Shown: piece by piece, positions 42,861 to 55,255 of the stretch
Layout: each line of letters begins with the position of its first letter
Numbering within the stretch: the stretch's first letter is position 1
From: Erinaceus europaeus
Taxonomy: Eukaryota; Chordata; Mammalia; Eulipotyphla; Erinaceidae
Reading direction: 5' to 3'
NCBI RefSeq assembly: GCF_950295315.1
Contig: NC_080179.1
Span: 65,065,126-65,129,125, forward strand
Length of the DNA stretch: 64,000 nt
Notes under the pieces: model-generated
Databases searched by the model: none
Seen by the model: only the letters and a program-made list of their open reading frames with translations
What the model was told of the DNA's origin: nothing
Position numbers and translations under genes: made by a program

Positions 42861-45800
42861 GATCTTGTCTCACAATATGGAGGGAATAAACTTCAAAATG
42901 TGCTCAATTACTCTTTATTTGTTGACAATGATGGCCAGAGTCTTTACCTTTTAAACTTTCAGTTGTTTATTTAACCAAGCACAGCAGCATTTCAGTAACT
43001 TGCAGCTTATAATTTGCTGTTCACTTACTAGCATCTACAGACCCTGGAGGTTCCACATACCTGGCCCTGATCTTTTTCCACTCCATTTCTGATAAATAAG
43101 TCTCGCCTATCTTTGCTTCCATCTTACTTGAAGCAAGGCCAATATTCTCTTATCTGCTTTCACATGTTTATGTACGTTTGATACACATCTGCCTGTCTCT
43201 AGCATTAAAGAAATTGTATCTCCGCAACATATGATTTGCTTAATAATAATCTCACCAAATAATATTAATACACACATTCTGATGTGTAGATACTAGCAAT
43301 AATAATAACGATAAAGCATGCATGCTTCTTTAGTTCTTATTCAGTTAGAAACCATGACATTTCCTGTGCTGTAAGTCAAATGTACCTTTAGTGGTTATAA
43401 TTTCCAACTATGGTTTTATGCCTCAATAAGAACACTCATGTCAATATCTTTCATATCTGGGAAGCTTGGGACTTTGTCTCTGAGATATGGCAGAAGAAAC
43501 TGTGATTTTTTTTCCCATTTATTCCCTTCCTCGTTCTTTTGTTCTGGCCGAGGGGTGAGCTTACTTCTTTACCAAGAGTGGAACATAGCTGACAGTTAAA
43601 CATCACCTTTGTAATCCACTAATGACTTACAGTATGTTTCCGCTGATGGAGAAGAACAATGATTTTAGAAGAGCTTTGCAAGGACACCTATGTCTCCTGC
43701 CCTTTCAGTGTAAGACTCCCACTGGGTGAGCTTCAGATATGTTCTACTCTGGCAGAGTATGGGAAAGTTTGCTTCTGTTGTAATGAACCCAGGCAGGGAG
43801 GCCAAATATATGGCTGAAGTAGATTCATGCTGAAAGACTGCTCTCCTTCCCTCCACATTTGGCAATTTACCTTCCATGCCTAGTCCCCACCAGGCTGGGT
43901 TCCATGTGTTAACAGCTGGCTACTGACATTAACTAAGTCCACTGGATCCAGGTACACTTTCTCTTGGTATCTTTATGACATGCTATTATGTTCTTCACTG
44001 TATTTTGAACTCTTTAGCAGAAACTAGAATAGGAAATTTAAAAGGGCACTACAAAAGTTCAGACCACTGTATTTGTGATTTAAACAGAATTATAGAATTC
44101 TAAAAATCTACCAAGGAAAATAATTCCCTCCTTCAGGAGACTCAATTACATTTGGGAAAAGAAAAAAAAAAAAAACAGTTCTTATCTGAATAAAGCATCT
44201 AACTTCTTTGAATTCCATACTTATAGCTGTTGATATAGTATATGGAGATATATACATATACACATATGTATATGTTATACATTTTACAGTAGTATTTCTC
44301 AAATAATTTCTTGTAAATCTATATAGCCTTGCTTTTTAAACAATCGGCTAATAGTTATGTGGTAAATAAAGTTTTGCTTTTCATTTTTAAACTCTGAGAT
44401 AAGTGTTATCTGTTTTTCTCTGAGTTGTAATTGTGTTTTCTCCTTTAAAATAAACTGTCAATAATCTTATAAATATATGTGTCTGTTATGCTTTGGGATC
44501 ATGATCCGCTGAGAGATAGGAAAGAGCAAGGCTTCCCATTTTCTGTTCACTAAAATGATGAAAAGAAGTGCTTTGAGTTTTGCCTTGTGTTTGATTGTGA
44601 ATTTTTGCAACTTCTGTAATCATTTTTCAAAAGAATTGTCACAACTTCAGTGGGTTTTGGGGGAAAAATAACAATCTTGAAAACTGTGCACATTATTAGC
44701 AGCTTTTTTAAAACCCTTGCTACAAATATCTCAGCCCAACCAGTGGACCATAGGAAGTATGAAGACAGAAGGCAGTTTCTTATCAGAGAAATGAATGGGG
44801 GAGCATTTCCTTGTGGTGCCTGAAACAGCACTGGTAATTCTGGGCTACAAGGCCATAATGATAACATCTACAGAATGGTACACTGTACTCTGAAATGCAA
44901 TTCAAATATTTTCAAGAATGGAAGATAACCAGCTGCAAACAAAACAACCTAATGCACAGACCATGGAGCCTTTTTATTTTTTTAAGCCCCCCCTTCTTTC
45001 CCCCTCCTTTTGCGAATCATGCAAGATTGAGGAGAAAGGCAGTTTAAGTTACTTTCTTTTTCTGTTCTAACAGTTTTGTAAGAAAACAACAAGAGCGAGG
45101 ACAACAGCTACAACAGTTCAGATTTGGAAAGAAAAAAAAAGAAGATGAATTAGCAGAGAAGATGAAGATCAAATAGAAAAAAAATTGAACGTGTGATTAA
45201 AAAATTGATGATATTATGGAATGAGCACAAAGACGTGAGGCTCTGTTGTTATATTTAGTAAGAGGGGACAGAGTGAGCAACACTACTTTACAGCAAACAG
45301 GAGAGCAGAATATGGTGTCTATCTAGGGAAGTAACTAGGAAGACACTAGAGATTTCCTTGCAGTTGACTGATTCCAAATAAGCCACTCATACATGAAGCA
45401 TAGTGCTCAGGTCTGCTTCCTAAGTCTAGGTCAGCCATGACCAGCCGAGAACCATCAATCACTTCCACACACAAAATGTAGTGAGTGATTGATTGTTCAA
45501 GACTGAATTAGCCCTGCCTGATTCAGGGGAAATCTTAATAGAATCCAGGAGCCCTGAACTGGAAACTTGGGTTTTGGCCTGGAAATGGACCCCAAACCTT
45601 GGGGCTAAGACCAGGTGTGCCCTAGTCAATCCAAATCCACAGCTTCAGAAGAAAGCACTTGGACACTGCATTCCACACCTTGTTTGTTTTGTTTTGTTCT
45701 AATACTTGTCCAGAGTTTCATTCTGAGAAACATGATTAAAAATAGTACACTTTTTTAATATTTTTTTCAGGAACAGTAATATGCTCACTTGTACTCTAAC

Positions 45801-46537
45801 CCCAATAGTGATCACCTTCTCTTTTAAAATTTAAAACAACAGTTCATGAACAGTGAAATTATCATATCAATTTCATAAAGAGAAAAATGCTTTTTATGAA
45901 TAACACATTCAACTACAGTGAAGCATTCAGTACTTAGCTAGTTATGCAGTAAGTTCTAATCCAAAAACTGCTGTGTCTACTTCATTCCAACACACAGATT
46001 TTCTCCTTGAAAATTATGGTGTCATTATTCCTCCACCTTAATATTATTAACACAACACAAGATTATTGCCACTTCAAAAGACTTCTTTCCCCCCTTAGAT
46101 TATTTCACACCATTCTCTTAAATTCAGAGACCCATTCCTTAGATAAATTTAAATTTACATAAATACAAATTTAATTTCTTAGATGTTTTCTCTACTGTAG
46201 AGGAAATGCCTTACATTTCTTAAACAAAACAATGAAGATGAGATATATATCGCCTTGACATGACAACCACTCTTTTTCTCTTGAACCTCTAACCCTAGAG
46301 GTTTTCAGACCAGCTTGAGTTTGAATTTGGACTTTTGCAAGACCTAGTAAAGACATTTATTTGTAGCAGAAAGTCCCCTCATTCTTAAAATCCTTCCTTT
46401 CTCCAAATGTGACAAAACCTGAGTTTAAACCTCTGGATAAATTGTGAGGCCATGCATTTGTTTCTTAGCTGCTTGTAGATTTTGCTATTTTCATCAGCAG
46501 GACAGGTTTCTTTTTCTTTTTTTCTATTTATTCTAAT
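42861..46537. other. Longest repeat-poor interval
   Basis: Nearly 3.7 kb without a recognised SINE, L1 or R copy in a window otherwise saturated with them. Only short A-, T- and AT-rich runs occur. Frames up to 105 codons (44550-44867, minus) have no recognisable domain. The absence of insertions could reflect chance, or constraint on non-coding elements. Confidence 0.45.
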
Positions 46538-46557
46538 ACACACACACACACACATAA

Positions 46558-46595
<38 letters not shown>

Positions 46596-46597
46596 TA
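46538..46597 (+). repeat. (CA)n-(TA)n microsatellite
   Basis: Two CA runs separated by TAAA are followed by a TA run. Direct reading. Confidence 0.96.
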
Positions 46598-46789
46598 TAA
46601 TTGATATTGCAATCTATGGAGATTAAAAGCCAAAATTAGACTTCCAGTCATTTGAGGTCAGCCCAAATTTGAAATTCTATATAATAAGGCCATCTGAGAT
46701 GCAGCCTGAAGAATGAAGTCTAGGATTGCAATTATGTGAAACATTCTCCCTTAAACATTCACATGCTTTGAACCAAATAAAATGCTTTA

Positions 46790-48350
46790 AAAAAATGGAC
46801 ACTAGGATAAATGAAACAAAATAGAGAGTTCAGAACTAAACCCACACATGTATGGGGACCCAATATATGGCAAACAGGACCCAATATATGGCAAAACTAT
46901 CCAGTAGAGAAGAGGTTTCTTTAACAAATGGTGTTGAAAGAACTGGAAAATCACATGTAGAAGAACGAAACTAGGCCATCACTCAACAGTATGCACCAAA
47001 ATTAGCTGAAAATGAATCAAAGATCTGGAAATTAGACCTGAAAGTATAAAGTACATAGAACATACTAGTGAAACACCAAGACCTTCATATCAAGATGTAT
47101 TTGAAAACCCAACAGACAAAGAAAACTAAAAATGATTATATAAATGGGACTATATCAAATTAAAAATGTTCTTACACATCAAAAGTAAAATTCACAAGAA
47201 TAAACAGGCAACTCAGCAATTGGGAGAGACAATTGTACCACACATCTGATACATGGTTGATATCAAACTAGAGATCAATAAAAAATGACCTGATTTAAAA
47301 ATAGCAGGCAGAGGAAACAAACAGCCCTCTCAAAAAGAGATACACATGGCCCACCAACATATACAGCAATGCTCCACTTCACTCATCATTATAGAAATAC
47401 AAATTAAATCCACATTGAGATGTCACTTCACACCTCTTTAAGTATGGCCTTCATCAACAAAACCAGAAATGATAAGTGTTGGAGAAGTTGTGGAGGAAGA
47501 GGAACTCTTTTGCACTGCTAGTGGGAATACAAACATAAAATAAAAATGCAAATAAATACCCAGTGATTCAGCAATTCCACTCCTAGCCACATCCATAAGG
47601 CATGATAACACTAATTCAAAGAGACACATGTACCCCCATATTTATAGCTGCATTGTTCACAATAGCCAAAAGATTGAACCGACTTAAACGCCCATTGATA
47701 GTTCACTGGATAAAAAAAATTATTATGGGGGAGTTGGGCGGTAGCACAGAGGGTTAAGTGAGTATGCCACAAAGCATAAGGATCCCGGTTCAAGCCCCCA
47801 GCTCCCTGCCTGCAGGGGAGCTGCTTCACAGGTGGTGAAGCAGGTCTGCAGGTATCTGTCTTTCTCTCCCCCCTCTGTCTTTCCCTCCTCTCTGTCCTAA
47901 CAGGGACAACATCAATAACAACAACAATAACTACAACAACAATGAAAAACAACAAAGGCAACAAAAGGGAAAATAAATATTAAAAAATAATTATGGGAAT
48001 ATATAGTTTATAGAGTACTCTATTCATCAATTTAAAATACTATATTATGTCCTTGGGACAAAATGGATACAACTGGAGGTGATTATGATCAATGAGTTAA
48101 GTACGGAAGTGAAGCACAGCTACCAGATGGTATCACCTATATGCTGAATATAGAGAATTGAAGCACAAAGATCTTAGGAGAAGTATGGTTATGATAATTA
48201 GTAGGGGGCACAGAACTTTTGTTGCATGAGTGATGTGAAGCTATACCTACCCCTACCATTTTATAATCTCTTAAAACACTAATTAACACAGAGGAAAAAT
48301 ATTCATGCTAGTCAAAATAAATAAATTTTACAAATTCTAAAATTAAAAAA
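46790..48350 (+). mobile_element. Older L1 (L1-G), ORF2 3' part and 3' UTR
   Basis: AAGAGGTTTCTTTAACAAATG, AAATTAGACCTGAAAGTATA, GTTGGAGAAGTTGTGG and TGCACTGCTAGTGGGAAT are in the order of L1 ORF2's C-terminal part. The 3' UTR differs from L1-A/B (ACAGAACTTTTGTTGCATGA), so this is a different, older lineage. A type I SINE interrupts it at 47730-47981, and it contains a 21-bp tandem duplication at 46856-46895. No frame survives. Confidence 0.82.
47730..47981 (+). mobile_element. Type I SINE inside L1-G
   Basis: GGAGTTGGGCGGTAGCACAG head, GGTTCAAGCCCCCAGC B box, CTGCCTGCAGGGGAGCTGC and an AAC tail. AAAAAATTATTATGGG before it and AAAAAATAATTATGGG after it form the target duplication. Confidence 0.92.
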
Positions 48351-48413
48351 AAAATTGAAAAGTACATTAAGACCTCATTACCTCCGTCTCCTCCTCCTAC
48401 TTCTATCATTATT

Positions 48414-48693
48414 TTACCACCAGAGTTAATTGCTAGGGTTTGATGCCTGAGTGAGAAATTCTTATTCCCCAGCAGTCTGTTTTTCCTTTATTTTATTTTG
48501 ATAGGACAGAGAGAAATTAAGAGGGGAGATGGAGATATAGAGGGAAAGGGTGGGGGAGAAAACACTACAGTATTGCTTCGTAGCTTATGAAGTTTTCCTT
48601 CTCTGAGTGAGGACCTATGACTTGAATCTGGGCCCTTGTGCAGGGTGATGTGTGCACACACCCAGGTGTGCCAATGCCTGGCTCTGGACCCCT
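48414..48693 (-). mobile_element. Type II SINE with 3' module, antisense
   Basis: GAGTTAATTGCTAGGGTTTG (module), TTTTGATAGGACAGAGAGA, TATTGCTTCGTAGCTTATGA and GACTTGAATCTGGGCCC in reverse order; GTGCCAATGCCTGGCTCTGG is the head. Confidence 0.82.
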
Positions 48694-48834
48694 AGCCTTC
48701 CTCATTTCTTTTAGACAAGAGAATTCTGCATGCTCAAGGCCTGGGTGAAAAAAAAATACTTGGATTATTAATAATGGTCCAATATATTTACCACACTTTC
48801 CCTCAGTAATTCTATCATCTTGTAAAAAGTCCTT

Positions 48835-49031
48835 AAACTATACCCTCCCAGCGGAGGGTAGATAGCATAATGGTTATGCAAACAGACTCTCAAGCCTGAG
48901 GCTCCAAAGTCCCAGGTTCAATCCCCCACACCACCATAAGCCAGAGCTGAACAGTGCTCTGGTTAAAAAATTAAAAATAAATAAAAAATAAAATAAAATA
49001 AAAAGTTAAAAAAAAAACTATAGCCTCCCAT
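48835..49031 (+). mobile_element. Type III SINE, reference copy, with target duplication
   Basis: GTAGATAGCATAATGGTTAT head, CTCCAAAGTCCCAGGTTC, CACACCACCATAAGCCAGAG and an A-rich tail. AAACTATACCCTCCCA (48835) and AAACTATAGCCTCCCA (49016) flank it with one mismatch. This is the best-preserved type III copy in the window. Confidence 0.92.
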
Positions 49032-49094
49032 CTCACTGTGTTATGAGTTAAACATACTACTGAGCATGTTGCTGACAATGTTATAAAGACTAGA

Positions 49095-49230
49095 AATAAG
49101 GGCTAGGGAGATAACTCCATTTGTGAATACGGCTGAAACATGCGTGGGGAACACTTGCCAGCTACCAGAACCCAGAGAATTAATGTATCTCAGGGTTGAG
49201 AGAATTCACTTCAGTCATATACCCATTATC
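49095..49230 (+). mobile_element. Possible eroded tRNA-like SINE
   Basis: GGGCTAGGGAGATAACTCC resembles a SINE head, and CCAGCTACCAGAACCCAGAG could be its middle. No tail is visible. Confidence 0.3.
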
Positions 49231-50005
49231 TGAATACATCTGGAGAGACACAGACAAGACACCTCGAGCTTGGGTGAGCTAGTGCCCCAAGCTTCTCCCA
49301 GAGTATTTATTGTTAAACTTTAGCATTAAATCACAAAGGGAAGAGGAAGATCAAAGATTTTTTTTTAAGTAAAACACACTTCAGGGGTAAATGTCAAAAC
49401 ACAAATAACACGTAGTTAAACATTACTATCAAAAGGTCAGAAAATATTTTCATGGTGGTGAAAAACATCAGAAATGTAGGCAGGGGTGTTTAAAACTGCC
49501 CTTGTCTGAATGTCATTATGCCAAGTACATTTTTTTGATGCCATATACTAAGCTTATTCCAGTTATACCATTCACAATCTACAGACCCTCAGGGCAGCAG
49601 CCAACCATCAGAATTATGGGTGATTACATGTGGCAACACACCCCTCTACTGCCTGTGAGCTAGAAATATCTCTGACATATCCAGACTTTCCCCTAGAGAG
49701 GGATTCTTGTGATAATAGCTCACAGCCTGAAAAAGAGTTCTCATAATATTCTTAATCAAAGGAATGTAACTGGCAGACAAACAAGATATATTTTGCAAAC
49801 ATATATGCAAATGTAATAATCAATAGAATTTCCAGTAACAAGTATCTGGAAGTATAGGATCAGAAACTTCTTCAAAATATGAGAGGACCCACTTGCGTGT
49901 CTGGGGTCTGAGGGGTCAGTTTCAATTCTAGATGATACCTATGATAGAGCCAAATAGGACTCTACTTCTCTCTTTCAACAGATAAATGAAAATATTTTCA
50001 AAATA
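49231..50005. other. Unique DNA
   Basis: No feature was recognised. Confidence 0.35.
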
Positions 50006-50200
50006 ATTTTATTTATTTATTTATTTATTTATTGGATAGAGACAGGGAAGGGGGAAGATAGAAACAGAAATAGAGAGAAACTATATCACCACCTCACTAC
50101 TCATGAACCTTTCCCCCTGCAGGTGGGGACCAATTTTGAACACAGAGCCCTGTACATTGTAATGCATGTGTTTAAGCAGGTGCACCATCCAGAACCAACA
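50006..50200 (-). mobile_element. Type II SINE, antisense
   Basis: TTTATTTATTGGATAGAGAC, CTACTCATGAACCTTTCCCC, CTGCAGGTGGGGACC and GTTTAAGCAGGTGCACCATC in reverse order, with an ATTT microsatellite tail. Confidence 0.87.
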
Positions 50201-50209
50201 AAAATATCT

Positions 50210-50890
50210 CCCCAGATCAGATGAGATCAAACTGACAGGGCTTACAGTCAACAATATTTATACACCTTCCCTGTATCTGAGAGCTACTCTCTTCCCTGAT
50301 CCAGCTTTCTAGCCCTTTTTCTAGCCATGACATTATCTTCCCAGGTAATAACTTGGATTAACCTGCATATCAGATGTCAGGTTAGTCATAGACCCTTTGG
50401 AATATAACTAAAGTAAGTCCTATCTACAAAACAGAGACCCCCCCAAATCTTCATCTACTATTCCAGCCTTTAGGTTCATGATTAGTCAACAATTTGTTTG
50501 GCTTTATATGTTAACTCTTCTTTCAGCCACTAGATATTACCATGATGCCCACCGGACTTCCATAGGCAGATGGCGACCCCACCAATGTGTCCTGTAGCCC
50601 TGCTTCCCCAGTTCCCTGCCCAACTAGGGAAAGAGAGAGACAGGCTAGGAGTATGGATCGACCTGTCAATGCCCATGTTCATCAGGGAAGCAATTACAGA
50701 AGCCAGACCTTCTATCCTCTGCACCCCATAATGACCCTGGGTCCATATTCCCAGAGAGATAAAGAATAGGAAAGCTATCAGGGCAGGGAAGAGGGTTGCA
50801 TATGGAGTTCTGGTGGTGGGGATTGTGTGGAGTTGTACCCTTTTATCCTATGGTTTTTGTCAGTGTTTCCTTTTTATAAAAAAAAATTAA
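50210..50890 (+). mobile_element. Family R retroposon, A(end)-A2-B with 3' end
   Basis: A continuous direct-orientation copy: CAGGGCTTACAGTCAAC (end of A), TCCCTGATCCAGCTTTCTAG (A2), TTTCAGCCACTAGATATTAC, TAGGAGTATGGATCGACCTG, GAAGCAATTACAGAAGCC and TTCCTTTTTATAAAAAAAAA. It sets the normal block order against which the inverted copies are judged. Confidence 0.88.
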
Positions 50891-51112
50891 ATATCTTGTA
50901 AAAAACTTAGAATTGTTGTTAAAGAAAATAAAGCAAAGTTTAGAAGTAAGACTGAGGGTAGTTGTAGAAGTGCAGTACTAATTTGAAGCACTGGGTTGGG
51001 ATGGCATAATATTTGGAAGTACTACTCATTACCTCTTATTCTTAAATTAAAAGATTTCACAGTAAGTCTATTTATGTAAAGGACTATGGACTAAGAAAAT
51101 GCATCTGTATAG

Positions 51113-51399
51113 AAAATAGTACCTTAGAGGGAGTCGGGGGGTAGCACAGCGGGTTAAGCTCACGTGGCACAAAGCTCAAGGACCATGTAAGGATGCTGGT
51201 TCGAGCCCCCAGCTACCCACCTGCAGAAAGTCGCTTCACAAGCAATGAAGCAGGTCTGCAGATGTCTATCTTTCTCTCCCCCTCTCTGTCTTCCCCTCCT
51301 CTCTCCATTTTTTTCCTCTGTCCTATCCAACAGTGACGAGATCAATAATAACTACAACAATAAAAAATAAAATAAAAAAGAAAACAGTATCTTAGAGAG
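51113..51399 (+). mobile_element. Type I SINE, first of a second same-site pair
   Basis: GGGAGTCGGGGGGTAGCACA head, GGTTCGAGCCCCCAGC B box, CACCTGCAGAAAGTCGC and an AAT tail lie between AGAAAATAGTACCTTAGAG (51113-) and GAAAACAGTATCTTAGAG (about 51382-51399). Confidence 0.9.
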
Positions 51400-51555
51400 C
51401 CAGACAGTGTTACACCTGGTTGAGCACACACATACTACAGTGCACAAAGACCTGGGTTCAAGCTCCGGTCTCCATTTGCAACAATAACATAAATAACAAT
51501 AACAATATCCAACAATAACATAAATAATTAAAAATAGAAAATAATACCTTAGAAC
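51400..51555 (+). mobile_element. Type II SINE, internally deleted, second of the pair
   Basis: CCAGACAGTGTTACACCTGG head and GGGTTCAAGCTCCGGTC B box run straight into an AACAATAACATAAATAA tail, so the CACCTGCAG block and CT-rich body are missing. A third copy of the target (AGAAAATAATACCTTAGAA) follows. Confidence 0.82.
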
Positions 51556-52044
51556 AAATTTAATACTAAGTACAAGAAAGATAATTCATACCATAGTTGA
51601 GACATTAATTGAAGTTACAATAGAATATTGGTGATTAAATACTTCTTTTTCCCTAAGCAATTGATTATAAAATACTGTTTTATTGTATTTACTTATTAGC
51701 ATGTGTGGAAGCACAAGTTCCTATTGAGAGTGATTTCCACTTGGAAATGACTACATCAGAGATTTGATCCTCACAGTGTAATTAGTTTAAATTTGGAATC
51801 CGAAGTCTTGAATCCTAGGGAATCTGGTTTGCTAACTCAGTAGAAAACATGTTCTCTTTGAACTGTGTTTAAAACGATCACATGGGAAACAGTTATAATC
51901 CAAATATATTGCAGAGAGCCCTGCAATAAACAATTTCAGCATCTTTTACTATCAAATGTCACAGTTAGTCTCCAAAGGCATTATGCTGAATGTGTTTTAC
52001 TAGAATACAGTGACAGGTGTTTCAAATGGGGAGAGAAAAAGAGG

Positions 52045-52082
<38 letters not shown>

Positions 52083-53689
52083 GGAGGAGGAGAGAGAAGT
52101 TCACATTCTCTTTCAATTAAAAGACTAGATTTCCTGTATCCATGAATCATCACTTGAGAACATTTGATGGCCATTTAAAATAATTCTTGATTTTAACAAG
52201 GCAGATACAACAGGGATATGCTGATTGCTCAGGAAAACATTGTGTCATGGAAATGACAAAATGGTTTTGTGACTCATTCACATAATGAAAGGAATACATC
52301 TCTTGGTGTATTAGCACACTCAAGGAGATTCCAGTTTTTGTATTCTTACTAGTGTTAAACAGATCTTTACTTTTAACTGGGCAGTATCATCTCTTTGTGG
52401 TTACAACACCACAGACAACATACTGGCACTCTTAAAAGGCTGTGCTGTCACCTGATTCTATACATACAGCCATGGGTCGGAGTGTGTACAGTGTCTATAA
52501 ACACATATGTGATGATATTTATTATCAGCCTGCATCTTATTTGCCCCCTTTCTTTGATTTTAGCTTGATGACAATGATGAATAGGAATTCTAAAATGTTA
52601 GTTTTCAATATTTCATTTTTCTCAGTCTAAAATAAATATCACTTAAGTACTTTCCTCGCTGGGCAATGTGTTTCTCATTTGCTGTGGCACTAAGTGTATA
52701 GGTACGGCTGACCGCTAACCTGACACGTGCCAGTCACCAGGGACTGTTGGCTCTTTCATCTTCTTAATGGACATTTCTCTACAGATGTCTGTGGCCTACC
52801 TGACTATAATTCTTTAAATTTTAATTCACTTTACATTTTAGTCTGGTCATAAATACCATTTAGGTACCAATACTCTGCTTTATGCAATCCCTAAGGTGGT
52901 GCTTTTATTTTAATGAGGCCATTTGCAAGTTAAGAGCAAAAATAAATTCCATCTTTGATTGAATATATTTGTCAGTTTTATTCCCGATTGGCATTTTCAT
53001 GGGAAAACTTGGATAAAACTAAGGGATGGATCCTTACCAAGTGGGATAAAAGTTTCAGTATGCTTCTACTTTCAAAATTTACCAAATAAATGGGCTTTGC
53101 AATTCATTTTGCAAACATCAAAGTACTCCCTGGCTGTAATCAAAAGTGAAATCCAGAATTTAGTTATATTACAAATGAAATTTCTATTAACTAGATTTTT
53201 TTGAGGGAAAAAAATAAAGTCAGAACCCAGTTAACAGACTATTGATATAATGGGCTAGCATAATAAAACATGGAAGCAAAAATAGAAGATTACAAGCAAG
53301 TAGTGGCTAGTTAACAGTCTGGCAATTGCATTCTCCTACTTTCATTCCATTGTTGTCTTCTTGGAAACAACACAATGTGTCCCTCCCTCTTTCCATTTGG
53401 GAGCAGGTTAATTACTTTTTAATTTAAGTTTAGTACATAACTAAGTTACTTAAAGCATATCTTTCAGAACTATTTGCACTTTTTCTCATCAGGGGAACAG
53501 ATTCTCCACTCTAATTCTCACCCTTTGCTGAAAAATTTACAAAGTTTTTTTTTCTCCACTAATAAAGTCTAATTTCCAAACATTTGAAACTAGAAATGTT
53601 AAATGCGATATTTTCTCTCACAAATCAATGATAATTTTGAAGAAAGGAGTAAGAAAATGGGTAAAAAGACTGGTCCTCAAAGAAGTGCT
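51556..53689. other. Repeat-poor interval with one purine tract
   Basis: Except for GA-rich sequence at 52027-52100, no repeat family is recognised over 2.1 kb. The frames (for example 52959-53204, 81 codons) show no domain. Confidence 0.45.
52027..52100 (+). repeat. (GA)n purine tract
   Basis: GA dinucleotides with short interruptions over about 70 bases. Direct reading. Confidence 0.93.
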
Positions 53690-54665
53690 GCCTTCAATGT
53701 TCCCAGTTGTGACCATGAACTATAACACCAATAGGGACTTAGAGGTTACACAGGCTATATATATATGACCTGGAGCAAGTAGATGGAGGTAAACAGTTTA
53801 TTTTACTCACATTTTTTTTTTCAAGAACGGGAGCTACTCCCAGCCCTAATCCAACTTTCTAGCCCTTTTTCTCTATTCTGACACCATTCTCTCAGACAAT
53901 ATTCTTACCCAAACTCATGCTAGCTACCAAATTCAAGCAAAACTACCATGGTTGTGTGCCCCCAGGAACATGCCTTCAATGGATTTTCTAGCTTTCTTCA
54001 ACCCTAAAATCCTTCATCTTTTCTGCTTTAGTTGTACTTTTTATTTCTTATTCATGAACCATTTTGTCTAATTTTAGGTCATGTCACCTTCCAGACACCA
54101 AGTTACAGATGCTACCAGGACTCCATCCTGACTTCTCTGGGCAGACGACCTCACCAATGTCTCCTGGACACTTGCATCTCCAGAACTCTGGTTCACTAGG
54201 GAAAGTTAGAAACAGGCTGAGGGTACAAATTGGCCTGTCAGTACCCATGCTTAGAGGAGAAGCAGTTACAGAAGCCAGAACTCCTACCTTCTGCTCCCCC
54301 AGCACAATCTTAATCCACACTCCCAGCAGGGGGGAAGTGATACGATGAAGATAAGAGGACTCAGCACTCCAGCTCCATCAGCACCCAGAGAGAGAGAAGG
54401 AAAAGGAGAGGGCCAGAGGGAAGTAGTTATGTTGTCATGAGTGGCTTGGAGGGGAAGAGAGAATTGGATCAGAAAAAAAAGGGGGGGTGACTATGTATAA
54501 ATGTGGACAGATAGTTGTAGAGAAGATGGCTGGCCCATGTCTACAACATTAGGGGAACTGTGGTGGATTGCAGGGGGGAGACTGAAGATTCAGAACTCTG
54601 GTGGTGGGAATAGTGTGGATTCAAACCCCTGTTGACATGTAATTCTGTAATATAAAAATAAATAA
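53690..54665 (+). mobile_element. Family R retroposon, A-A2-B, longest direct copy
   Basis: GTTCCCAGTTGTGACCATGA (A), AACTTTCTAGCCCTTTTTCT (A2), GATGCTACCAGGACTCCATC, GAAGCAGTTACAGAAGCCAG (B) and CAGAACTCTGGTGGTGGGAA are in order, ending in an AATAAA-rich tail. About 200 bp of extra GA-rich sequence (54350-54540) is inserted in block B relative to other copies. Confidence 0.82.
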
Positions 54666-54690
54666 TTTATAATAAATAAAGATTTTGTAG

Positions 54691-55042
54691 GGGGTCAGAT
54701 GGTAGCTCAGCAGGTTAAACGTACATGGCACAAAGCACAAGGACTGACGTAAAGATCCCAGTTCAAGCCCCCGGCTCCCCACCTGCAGAGGGGTCGTCTC
54801 ACAAGCGGTGGTGAAGCAGGTCTGCAGGTGTCTATCTTTCTCTCCTCCTATCTTCCCTTCATCTCTCCATTTCTCTCTGTCCTATCCAACAATGATGACA
54901 TCAATAACAACAACAATAATAACCCCAACAATGATAAAAGAACAAGGGCAACAAAAGAGACAAAAAATGGCTTCCAGGAGCAGTGGGTTCCTGGTACAGG
55001 CATGGAGCCCCTGAAATAACCCAGGAGGCAAAAAAAAAAAAA
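54691..55042 (+). mobile_element. Type I SINE, long subtype
   Basis: GGGGTCAGATGGTAGCTCAG head, GTTCAAGCCCCCGGC B box, CACCTGCAGAGGGGTCG, AAC/AAT tail, module GGCTTCCAGGAGCAGTGG to AATAACCCAGGAGGC, poly(A). Confidence 0.93.
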
Positions 55043-55079
55043 GACTTTTATAATTATTTGACAAACATAACAAGTAAAG

Positions 55080-55255
55080 CAGCTGGAGAACGAGTTCAGC
55101 TGTCAAGAACAGGACTTGCATAGAACATGGCTCCCAGTTTGACCCCTGGCAATCAAGCATCACATATGCCTGAGTTGTGCTCTGTCATCTCTCTCTTTCT
55201 CTGTTTCTCATGTGAAACTCTGTCTCATGTGACATAAATAGAATAAATCTTTTTA
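55080..55255 (+). mobile_element. Type IV-like SINE
   Basis: AGCAGCTGGAGAACGAGTTC, CCCAGTTTGACCCCTGGC (B-box-like), TCATCTCTCTCTTTCTCTG and AATAGAATAAATC are in the order of the CT-tailed SINE at 17.35 kb, but diverged. Confidence 0.55.

Noticed and set aside
45050..45090. Splice-acceptor-like TTTCTTTTTCTGTTCTAACAG
   Set aside because: A pyrimidine tract plus CAG is expected by chance in this composition; no open exon or donor site follows that I can support.
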